A program made the translations under genes and the position numbers. The notes beneath the pieces were generated by a model. It made no database searches and was not told where the DNA came from. It saw nothing but the letters and a program-made list of their open reading frames with translations. From NCBI RefSeq assembly GCF_901933205.1, contig NC_044590.1:5347501-5411500 (forward strand): DNA of 64,000 nucleotides. Direction: 5' to 3'. Numbering within the stretch: the first letter of the stretch is position 1; each line of letters begins with the position of its first letter. Below are positions 12,301 through 24,300 of the stretch, in pieces. This DNA comes from Camarhynchus parvulus (taxonomy: Eukaryota; Chordata; Aves; Passeriformes; Thraupidae).

Positions 12301-15300
12301 TTGCCATCTGCAGCTCTGTGGAGGGAGCTTGAGCACAGGAGGCGGACAGGAAGCCAGCAGCTTTCCCAGGAAAAAAAGCCCTGTGTCCTCTGTGCTGCTC
12401 TTGTTGGCTGCTAGCTGGATTGGGAAAAAAAAAATCCAACAACTCTCCCCTAAACCCCAAAGCTGGTTTTGACAGTGACAAATCATTAGCTTGGAGCTGG
12501 TCTACAGCATGACAAAATCTGCTTGAGGAGGGGGGAAAATTACTCTAAGCCTCTCTCTTGACAAGCATGTTAGATTTTGAAGGAGAAATTGTTGAGAAAA
12601 ACAAAGAATGAGAAGTGAAAGGACTGTCAAACAGGGTTAAAAATAACAACCGGGGTATTATCTGCTGGCACAGGGGTGTCTGCATGGCTGCTGTGTTGGT
12701 GCCACGTCAGTCAGTCCTGCTTGTGGTGGGGATTATTGTAAATTACAGCTATAGGCAGGTAAGCTGGAAAAGAGTGTTTTTGAAGGAGGATGATCCCATG
12801 GGCCCGGGAATGGGTGATGAGGGATGTGTGGACACACCATGGTTGCCAAGGGGACCACAGGCACCAGCTGCCCGTGCTGGGGACATCCCCCTGGGTGGGG
12901 GTGGCCCAGCTTGGGCTGCTGGGTGTGCTGGGTTTGGAGCTGGTGGCGTGGCTGGGAGCTCAGTACCACCGTGTGGGCTCCTCCCCATCCTGCCCAGGGC
13001 TCCTGCCAGGGCCTGGGGAGTGTCCCCTGCTGGGGGCTGGGACAGTGGGAGGGCTGGGGGCGCAGGGGGTGACTGCACTGACGTGTTCTCTGTGCATCTC
13101 CCAGGAGCTGTTTCTGATCTCTTTTTAGAGAGGGGAGCTGAGGTAGAGATGCCCTCCCTGGGAGGTGGGTGTTGTGCTCTGCTGATGGTCCCTGTGCCCA
13201 TCCTGTGCAGATCAGGAGCTGCAGTTCCCAGTTCTTCTTCCAGTGATGGAAAACACCCACAGATATTGCAGATGGCTTCTGGCCAAGAGCTGTAGCTGGG
13301 ACAGGCTGTTCGTAGTCGTGCTGTCTAACACAGCTCTCTTGGCACCTGAAAATACCTGGAGGTCCTGACTCGTGCCTTGGAGGGGCTAAACTGGGATGTA
13401 ATTGACAGCCTGAGCCCCAGAGAGTCCATCTCAACAGTGACCTGAGTGTCTGCCAAAGCCCTGCAGACCGGGGGAAAGGAGGGAGGCGAGTCAAGAGAAA
13501 TAAAATTTGAATAAATATTTGCTCTGTGGCATCTACTGGAGAAATTCCTCCAGCAGGAAAACACACTGCAAATAAAGATACCCTGTGCTGCTGGCTCTGC
13601 TTGCACTGCCAGACAGCTCAGCTTGCTTTTGCCCCTTTGGGGATCTCAGGCATCCTTGAAAAATCCATCCTAACCACTGTGCCCTGACTGGGGGATCCAT
13701 TTGGTTGGTGGGAGCTGGGTCTCAGGGAAGTCAGGGAATGCTTGGAAGCAAAGCCATTTCCACCCAGTGTCCAAGGCTGCATTTGGAGGGGGAGAACCAA
13801 GGGACATCAGACAGGGCTGCTCAAAAAGCCACCCAGGAAGAGTCATAAGGGCTTGGGCTAATTATAGTCTGGGTGGTGGTTGGAGGTTTGTGAAATAGGA
13901 AGTGTTTCTGGCTGCATGGCTGCTTTGCTCAGTGAAGAAGGCCTCGGTGATGTGCAGGAGGGGATGCACCTGCAGCGCCTGTCTCTGGTGGGGAGGAGGG
14001 GATTGCACATCAGGCTGGGCACTGAGGAGCCATTGCCATCACTCAGCACCAGGTTACATCAGTTCAGGGCTCCAGACAAACTCCAGAGATTCCCTGCCAG
14101 TGGTGTGGAGGGCTGGCCCAGGGATCTTGGTGGGGGATGCTTGGAATCAGGCTGGTGGCACCAGTGACAGCAGTGGCTGTGATTTCCTGTGCTCTGACTT
14201 AGGCTGGTTATCTGCAGCACATTCTGTCTCCCTCCCTCATCAGTGGATGCGTTAGATTTAATCTGTTACCCCTGGTGAGGTTTCACTTCTCAGATGGCTG
14301 ATGTCATCCACAAAAACTTCTGTTTGATTTGTCACTGTTCCTTAGCTTTGAAAGGAGGGGTTTAATTCCTGTCTTTGTGCTAGTGCAGGTTCCTCCTGTG
14401 CAACCTCTGCTGTTGTTGTTTTGCACTGAGCAGAACGTTGAGTCATCTGCAGCCTCTGTGATAACTATAATTAGGAGAAAATGCATTTACAAAGCTCTTT
14501 CCTGTGATGCAAGCACGTCATTGTCCTTGCAGGGAGATCATTCCTGCCATGCTTCCAGGTGGGTGTGAGCAGCTACTGATTACATTTGACACTCATAGTC
14601 TTTGCATGGATTTTCCTAGCTGGATGTGCTGCCTACAGAGGAAGAGGTAGTCTGAAGCCATCATTATATTCCCCACTTGTTGTGAGCATAATCCCTACTG
14701 ATGTAATTAAACATAAAGGAAGAGAATATAGAATGGAGTAGTAGTCAAAGAGAACATTGAGAGTGTGTCATACACCCAGAGATTTATTTAGTACTTTGGA
14801 ATAAAAATAAAAGTCAAGAGAAAAATGTATCCCTGGAGTTTTGCCAGAACATCAGTTGGAGAGGAAGCTTCTTGAGAGAAATGGAGTAAAGCATCCTTGA
14901 GATGCTCAGGTCTTTTTCTCTCCCTCTTACACCTTACAGAGTTATACAGGGTTTAGGATAAAGGAAGAACTGTTGATCTGGTATTAAAATGCCACTGTGC
15001 TTTTTAGGATACCTGCAGGTCATTCTGCACACCCCAGAATGACTGGAGAGACAGAGCTCAGCCCCACTCCAGTGAAAGTTCTTAAAGGTCTCCCTTTGCT
15101 GCAAGGGAAAGTACAATTTACAAACTATCTTGGCGGCTAAATAATAGAAAATACCTCCACACATCACTGGCTGCCGTGCTTTACTCCATCACCTCGGTTG
15201 TTGCAGGTTCAGTAGCTCAAATTTATCAGTGCTGTGCTCTTGGAGATAACAGAGATCATGGCCCTGGACTGGCAGCAGCCATTTGGGCAGGGCAGGCAGG

Positions 15301-18300
15301 AGTTGTGCCTGGAAGCATCCCATCCCTGAAAGGTTTTCCATGGCTGGTTATCCCCACCTGCCCTCTGCCTTTGGTGGGACATTTATACCCAAAAACTCCT
15401 GTTGTATTGTCCTGCTGGGGTTTCTCTGACCCAGCCATGCAGTGTCCTGGAGCCTTTGGTTTCCCTGTGCTTTTCTGTGGCAGGCTGGAGTCAGTGGAGC
15501 TGCTGTTCCTGGAACTGGCTGGGGCTGGTGGTTAAAAACCAGCCCACCTTTGGTTTTGCAGCAAATGGAGAAATGACTGAAGATAACTTCCTCTCAGGGT
15601 AAGCCCAGGAGGGGCTCTGAGAGCATTTCCCAGCTAGCTGGGATGACTGAGGCAGGTCAAGCCCTGGTTACTCATTCCTCCAGCAAAGAGACGTGAGGTT
15701 TGCCAGTTTCTGTGTTATTTTGTGCACTCGTGCGTGTGCACAGCAACAACAGTTCCAGCCCTCTAAACACCACCTGAAACACTTCCAGTTCCTCCTGCCA
15801 GAGGTTAGCCCTGAGCTGCTTATCTGCCCTGTCAGGAAACAGCAATAAATCCATCTCCAGCAGGTTCACCTGTTCTGCTTTTCATTGTTCCTTCACCTCC
15901 CCGCTGTGAGGGCCCATGTACACCTTTATAAATGGGGTTGTGCTGTGTGGGATTAACCCACATTTATCATCATTCCAGTACAGAGAAACCAGCTCTCTGT
16001 TTGATGTAAAAGGTGACCCGGCTTGTTTCCCACAGGGAGGGTGTTTGTGTTTAGCAGGGTGGAAAGCCCAGAGGTTACTGCCCTGGTACAGTGAATTCCT
16101 CTGGAGCACAGTCTGTTAGCTCCATGCTTTGTGCTCTGGCCCCAGGCAGAGAAATAATCAAACACAAATAGTACCAATAGTGGATGTTCTTACTCAGCTT
16201 TTAACTCTGTAATTCACTGGCAAATGGGGGCACCCAAAGTGGCATGGCTGAGGGAAGGCAGAAGGATTTACCTGACATTTGCAGCAAAATGTGTTTGTTT
16301 GCTCCAGGAGCCACCACTGACTTGCTTCTCACTTATTCCTGTAGGAGACCTTTTCTTGAGGCTGAGAATTCACACACCAGAAATATATATTCTGTTAACA
16401 TATTTTCACTCTTATTATCTAAAATTTCTTATCTGTCCAGGCTTAATTATTTTGTTTATCTCTCTGAGCTCTTCAGGCCCATCAAGTCTTGTCTCTCTAA
16501 AGAATTCCTGCATATCCTTCCTTTTTAGGAAGGGTAACACACAAATCACCTCCCTTGGGGAATGGGTAGAAATGCCAAATAATTAATGTTTGCTACCAAG
16601 AGGTGTGTCTCATGCAGGTGCTTCCAACGTCATGCCCTGACCTTTCCTTTGTTATCCTTAACTTTTAAAGAACAGTTCCTTAACTTTTAAAGAGCAGTTT
16701 CTTGTTTGGGGGTAAAAAACCAAACAAACCATGTTTCTTCCTGCCTTTCCCTCCATCCGCAGCCAGTGATGTCCAAGCAGCCCATTCCACCTTGCAGCCT
16801 ATGGACAGACATTTGCTGCTGGAGTCAAATAGTGTTTGGGATGAAGTTGGCATCGTTCCTAAAAGCCAGCAGATGGGATACACTCTGTGTCAGCCCCACT
16901 GTGCCCCGGGGACTTGTGCTGGCCTTCATTTTATCCAGACAGCTTCTCGGCTGGCAAGGCCAAGCTGACCCCTCAATCCTGGCTGTGCAGGGACTCACGG
17001 GGTCCAGCATCCCCCCTGCCCTTTCCCACCTTCCTGTCCCTCCCTGCAGGCCTGAATGCCGTGTGTGGACGGCGATGCTGCTGCTGGGGACGTGCCTGCT
17101 GTACTGTGCCCGTGTCACCGTGCCCATCTGCGCTGTGGCCCTCAGCTCCTACTTCGACTGGGACAAGAAGCAGTTTGGTGTCGTGCTCAGCAGCTTCTTC
17201 TGGGGATACTGCTTGACACAGATTGTTGGAGGACACATCAGTGACCAGTACTGGAAATTATTCTCATGTTTTCTTGGTTTAATGATGCTTAGCTTGGTTT
17301 TGACCCCTCAGTTCCAGTTCCAGACCCCAGCGATGGGGTGGAGGGTCCAGTGTGTCCATGGGGAGAAGCTCTGGCTGAGAAGGGATGTGGGTACTTTAGA
17401 CTGGCCAGATAGAAGCTGTGGATGTCTCATCCCTGCAAGTGATTCTAGGATTCTGTGAATACAGCTTTTCTGATTTGATCTGCACAGGTGATCTTTGTTT
17501 TCAGTTCAGCACTTCCAGTCTCTCTGCCCTATATTCTCTTGCAGTCTTTTTTCAAGCAAGTCCCCACGCACTGTTTCCATCATGTTTAGAAAAACTGTCT
17601 CCATTGTGTCATATGAATTAAAAAGCAAACAATTTCCCCAGCTGGCTGTAAGGGAGGATCTGAATCATTACCTGCTTGAGTCCCTTTCCCCAGCCAATCT
17701 ATTCTTAGTGAGAGAGCTTTTCTATGAAATCTTTTGTGAGGAGCACATGCCTGGAAGGGATGCATTATCTGTGAAGTGCACTGTGCTGTTTAATTGAGAT
17801 CCTTAAGAGTTTGCAAGAAAACACCCAGAGAAACCTGAATGGTGGAAGGCAGAGCTGAGGATTGCAAAAGAGCAAATGGAAAGCAGCATCACTGGTTAAG
17901 AGAAGCAGAATGGTGGCAGCAGTTGGGCTTCCCCTTCATCATCATAAGAGAGTTGAGTGGCTCAGTGCTGTGAGATCTCTGGGATCAGTTGGATGGGCAG
18001 AGCTGGCAGGAGCTGGGAAGGGAAAAGGTCAGAGCTACTCCCCAAGGGCCAAGAGAAGAACAGGTTTGACCAAAAGGTTGCTCTTAAAAACAGGTTAAAC
18101 TGGGAAGGGCACTTGAGTCTGAACTGGAGGACTTTGCCCTTTTGCCCTGCTGTCTTTGATAATGTGTTTTCTGTCTTCCAGAATAGGAGGTGAGAAAGTT
18201 CTCCTCCTTTCAGCGTCAGCCTGGGGGTTCCTCACAGTCCTCACCCCGCTGCTCACCCACATCACCTCAGCCCATCTGGTTTTTATGACCTCCTCCAGGT

Positions 18301-21300
18301 TCCTCATGGGGCTGCTGCAAGGTGAGACTCCTGTCCTGAGTGTGTCTGTGTGTCTGTCTGTCCAGGGGCTTCCTTGCACAGCAGCTCATGTGCAGCACAT
18401 TGAGATGCAAGTCCTGTGGTTTGCAGTGCATGAACCCTTCCCATGGGTGTCTGGGCAATTCTCTGCCTCAAAACAGCCTCCACATCCAGAACTTAATGGG
18501 AAAAACCAATGACATTTCTAGAGAAAGTCACTGGCAAGTCATTTCCCGGTAGAAATCTCTTTGCCAGACAGGGGCTGCTGGCTTTGGAAATCATCTCTGG
18601 TCGTGTTTGGTTTTCCACATTTTAAAACTCCTTAAAAACACTCGGAGAAAATTGGCCCTTGCCAAAACTTTTGGATAATTTGGTGTGATTTTCCTTCCCT
18701 CTTGCCAAGCTGCAGCACTGGGAAGTGCTTTGGCGCTGATGGATTTACTGTAGCAGTGTGATGATGAAAGGGGATTACGGAGAAGGCACAAAAAAACCTT
18801 TGATGGCGATGGATCCACTCAGTTTATTCTACATCCCTGTTTTGAATTCGCCAAAAATTGTGCTGCTTTGTCTCACTGTTTTGCTCATTCTGGATCTTTT
18901 AAATTTGGGGTTTTTTTTTGCCTAACTGCTCCCTGCCTTGCTGCTGTTTCTCTCAGGGGTGTATTTCCCATCCCTGGCCAGCCTGCTGTCCCAGAGGGTC
19001 CGGGAGAGCGAGCGAGCCTTCACCTACAGCACAGTGGGGACTGGATCCCAGTTTGGGTGAGTTCAGAGGCCTCTGAGCAGCAGTGACAGCTTTGGACATC
19101 CCATCTGATGAAATGCCATTAAATAGTTGGAGGCAAAACTCACAGCCCAAAGTACATGTGGATCCACGGGTCCTCAAGGACTCCTGCTGCAGCTGAGGAA
19201 GCCTCAGGCAGTTGCTGTCCTGCCTGCCAAGGATTTATGTGTTGTTTTCTCTTGCTTTTCAAACCAGACTTTGAAGACTGTTTGCAGCATTTAATTACTA
19301 TGGGAAACGGCCCAATTCAGTAGGAAGAGCCTGACACTGGTCACCTGTCCTCTCTGATAGATGGGAAGAATAGAGCTTCTCCATCTCTGCTATCTCCATC
19401 AGAATTTCCTTTCTAAGTGGAAAGGTTGCTTAAAAGCTGAATAGAAATATCACTCTGTTGAATCACTTAGTTTTCCAGTGTTCTCATTTCTTTTGCTGCT
19501 TTAAACATTCTATGGGATACTGTACGCCACCAACCTCCTTTTCTTTCCCCAGTGACCATTTTTCAGTGAGGGGCAGGTGAGGCTGAGGTTCCTTTCAGAT
19601 TTTTCCTGCCACTGAGGATCTGGCCTGAGATGCCACCCAGGGAACAGGACAGGTTGCAGAGGTGGGACTGTGGCAGCACCCACACGTGCAGTGACTGAGA
19701 AATTCTCCCTGTGAGGCTGCTGAGGCCCTGGCACAGGGTGCCCAGAGCAGCTGTGGCTGCCCCATCCCTTGGAAGTGTCCAAGACCAGTTTGGGTAGGGT
19801 TTGGAGCAACCTGGGATAGTGGAAGGTGCCCCTGCCCATGGCAGGGGGTGGAACAAGATGAGCTTTAAGGTCCCAAGCAAACCAAATAATTTTAGGGTTC
19901 TGTGGTTCAGTGACAGCAGTGTTGACCCCAGGGGCAGTCTCCCACTGATGTGCTCAGTCTGAGCTCTCAGCCAGGCCAGTAAATCTGAGTGCTTTCCCTT
20001 GCAGAACTCTGCTGATTGGTGGTGCAGGATCTCTCCTCCTGGACTGGTACGGCTGGGAAAGTGTTTTCTACTTCTCTGGTTTGCTCACTCTGCTCTGGGT
20101 TTATTGCACCTGCAAATACCTCCTGAGTGAGAAAGGTGAGTCCAGCTGCATCCCTGGGGCTGGCAGTGCTCCCAGGGATCTGAGAACTAAGTGATTCCCC
20201 TCCATTATTTCTGCAAATCCTGTGTGTTTCCAAGATCATGCCTGGTTTTACACAAAGGCCTTTTGCTCAGATGTTTCTGTTACACACGCTGTGTCTCACC
20301 CAAGATCCCCAACCCAAAAACCAGGATTTGAGCTCTTGCAATGCTGATTTCCTATTTCAAGTCCCATGCTGGATTATATCATTGCTGAGAGCCTGATCTG
20401 GCTCCTCAGTACTCTTTAAGCACCAGTGAAAACACAAAACAGAGCATGATCTTCAAAGTGGATTAAGCTAAAGCAGGACAAGATACTTACTCCAAACTAA
20501 GAGCATCTGCACACAGAGCTTTTAAAAACCAGTTAATCCACAATATCTCTTCCCAAATAACTGCCTAGGAGTAATTCCACATATGGACAAACCATTACAC
20601 CTGGCTACAGCATTATTAGGGTGAGTGTGGCATGTAGGAGCCCAGCTCAGTGGGAGCTGGGTGTGTGCCTGGTGCTGCACAGAATCCAAACCCAATCTCT
20701 ACCAAAAGACTTTTGTTTCATTATAAAAGAGATAAAACACATGAGTGAAGGTGGCTGGATTGGGAAGGGGTGTGGAAAAAATTTGGTCAGTGTAACAAGG
20801 TGTTTCCATGAGCATTCAACACTGGTAGAGCCAAAAAACCAAGGGCTAGAAGGAGATTACAAGTGGTTGTACAGCAGTGTCCCAGGGATGCACAGGTAAT
20901 TACTGACCACAGCATTCCTTGGGGTGTTTTCTTCCCTGCAGAACTCACCATCCCCATGAACTATTTAACGAGGGGACTCTCAGTGCCCAAGCAGACCAAA
21001 GTTCCCTGGAAGCAGCTGTTCAGGAAGGCACCGATCTGGTAGGCAGCTGCATGCATTGGCCAGGCTGGCAGCATCCTCTCTTTTCTCCTCTCTGGGCTTA
21101 TTTCTTCTGCCTCTGTGGTTTTTGTCCACTTACTTATATATTTGAGAAGCAGAACCAGTTTTCTAATTCCTTCAGTATAAATAAAGAACTGCAAAGGTAA
21201 TCTTGGCAAAGGTGGTGTATGTTCTGTCCACAGGACTGTCAGGCTGGAATGTTGCTGGCAAATCTTTCTCCTTCCCAGGCTGTTCCCCCTGGATGAGTTC

Positions 21301-24300
21301 TGTGCCCCTCCAGAGGGATATTTTCCACGGGTCTTGTTGGAAATGCTGATTGTAATGGGCTCCTAACAAGTGCTGCTCAGGGGCCCTGGGTGGCACGGGC
21401 TGTGTTCTCATTGCTGCCAAACATCTTTTTAATGGCCATTTTCCCTCTGGGATGCTGCAGTGGCTACTGAAGCTCATCCAAGCATGTTCCCAGGGGCTGT
21501 TTTAAGGCAGGGAGGAGGAGGAGGATGATGGGGCTGCAGGGCAGCAAACCCATTCCTGCCTTTAATAGCAATGGAGCCGATAACAAATCCCTAGAAAACC
21601 CTAAACAACACCTCTCAGAGCAGGAGGGCTCCTGCAGGGCTGGAAGGGAAAGGCAGTGGCATAATTAGTGCCTCAATTAACCTCCCTGGCACCGGGGCTG
21701 TGCGGTGGGGCAGCGCGGTGGGGCAGCAAGGAACCAGCTGCAAGGAGAAAGCTGAAAGCAGTGACAAACTGAAGCTGAAAATCAGCCGGAGCTGAAAATC
21801 TGTGACAAAAATCTCAGGAAGCCGAAAGGAGTTAGCTCTCTATGACAAAAATCTCCGGGGTTTCTGTGAGGAGCTGACCCCTGGAGTGCCCTTCCTTTCC
21901 CAGGCAGCATGACCTGTCACTGCTGATTGTTCCCTCTCAGCTGTGTATTTGCAGGGCTGTCATCATCGCCCAGCTCTCCACGGCCAGCACCTTCTTCACC
22001 CTGCTCTCCTGGCTGCCGACTTTCTTTAAGGAAACTTTTCCCGACTCCAAGGTGGGTTGGCTCCAAAGCATTGCAGTTCAAAGGAGGCTGTGCTGGGTGC
22101 CTGCCAAAAGGGGGTGGAGATGAGGAAGATGATGGCAGAGGGATTTGGTGAGAGCAGGAGGAGGTTTCCTTGTGGGGTTTGGAGCCGTGGCACCCCTGCT
22201 CATACTTTTGGAGATCTCTCCAGGTTGCAGAGGCTGGTTTCTAGCTGCTTGTTTAGGGATGCTGAAGGGTGCAGGGAAGAGCAGGTTTTATTGGGTTTTA
22301 GACTGCTTTTCTTCTGAGGAAAAGATAATTTTCAACTAGCACAAAGCTCATGACATTATGCTGTTGCACATAACCACCATTCACTCCTAGTTTTTTACAG
22401 GGTTTTTAACTGGACTAACATTGTACAGCTCAGGCCTGCCTGTGAAAATTAAAATTACCATTAATAACAATAATGTGTGCTTCAAAAATACTACAAAAGC
22501 TTCCCTCTCCTCAGCACAAATGATGCTCCCATTTTTCAGAAAGCCAGGCAGTACTGATCTGGGCTGAGAACTGGCATTTTCATCTTGTTCTCAGCAACTC
22601 AGTCTCCCCCACAATGGCGCTGTTAGCTTTTTTACAATTTCCAGAGCTGCTTACAAATGCCTTTTCATATTACATATGTAAAGCTCTTTATGGCATACTT
22701 GATATTTATATTAAAATCATGTGTTAAACCAGCAAACATATTGTTGTGACAAGATCTGTGCACCTCGAGTAATGTGCTTGTGCAGCAGTAATTTACCATC
22801 TGTTAAGCATTATATCATGGTGCCCTTATGTAAGATGCTCTATAGAGTGCTCCTGCAGCTGATAATCGTTTTGTGCTGTTTAAAACGGGCTGAGGCTGCT
22901 TGATTTTTTTTAAAGGATGGCTGATAATCCCTACTGTGGGTAACCTGTGTCACCTGCTGGCCAAAATCCCTTGCTGCAGGTGAGCTGGGCAGCTGCCTGT
23001 GGCCACCTGAGTGAAGGTGATGCAGGGTTTGGCTCAGGGTGATGGGCTGTGGGATGAGACAAGGCTGGGATTGATGTGCTGAGCTGCTCTTAACAGACAG
23101 CACCACCCCACAGAGCCCATGGGCTGACATTGTCAAAAATGACCCAGACCCAGATTTCAAAGGCATGGAAAGATGCACATGGACCCTGGTGTGACTTCCA
23201 GGAGCATCTTTAGCAGGATTACTCAAACCCAAGATCATTCAGCCCTCCCACACATCCCAAAGCCGGACAGGAAGGGGAGATGCGCCCACAGGGTGATGGG
23301 CTCTGAGCAAAGGGGGAGATGCTGGGGGTGGTGGGTGCATGGATGGATGAGTGGGTTCAACCAGCTGAGATGAAATCCAGCCCAGCCCACACTGATTTCA
23401 GCACCAAAGTGCCCCTGAGCAGCTGTAATCCAGCTGACCACTAATGGTCTGTGATTACAGCTGCAGCTCACTTAATTGAAAATGGGCCGGAGGATGTTGG
23501 TACTCATAGTGTTACCTAATCCTGCCATTAGAAAATCCAGCTCTGCTCCCTCAGCCTCACACAGTAATGCTGCTAATGAGCTGGAAGCTGCTGGAAATTT
23601 TGCCAGCAGCTTTGCTGGGGACCCACAGGAAACCCACACTGAGCTTCCCAGGGCTCTGTGGCTGCCCACCACGTCATCTTGCTGAGCAGTGAACTTTGCC
23701 ATGTTTAATCCTTCTTTCCCAGACTTTTCTGCCTCTCCTCTGGATGCAGCATTGCTGGGGAAGAAGGAAAGACAACAAATCTACAAATGCTACAGGCTGT
23801 GATGCACGTGCTCCCTCACAGAGCTTGGAGTGGAGCACGGTGCAGCTGCGAGCTGGCTCTGCCAAGGGGGTACAGGTGCTGCAACAAGTCCTGAGTGCTT
23901 CATCATTTCTCTTTTCTACAGGTACCACAGACTGTCAAAATATTTGCAAACAAGACTCAGCTCTGACAACAAATCTCTCTTGATTTTCACTTCTTTTCAG
24001 GGCTGGGTGTTTAATGTAGTCCCCTGGCTGGTTGCAATTCCGACGAGCTTGTTCAGTGGATTTCTGTCTGATCATTTAATTAGTCAAGGTGAGAGGTCTC
24101 TATGGCTTTTCCTCAGCTCTTATGGGATGTGGGAAGAGGAGCTGGGTGGGAGGAGGAGGGCTTGTTGGTAGGGAGAAGACCCAGCAAATAGACAATGTGA
24201 GGTTCTGATATAAAGCAGAATAAATTGTCCAGTGTCCAAATCCCATCGGTGTGTTTGGGGCTCTCTTTGACCTCATTCACGTGGAGATGAAATCTGGGCA

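Noticed and set aside
12615..13566. Long overlapping open frames on both strands (226 aa plus, 277 aa minus)
   Set aside because: They lie in a G+C-rich part of SLC17A9 intron 1, where stop codons are rare. The peptides are low-information, rich in Pro/Gly/Ser, with no domain.
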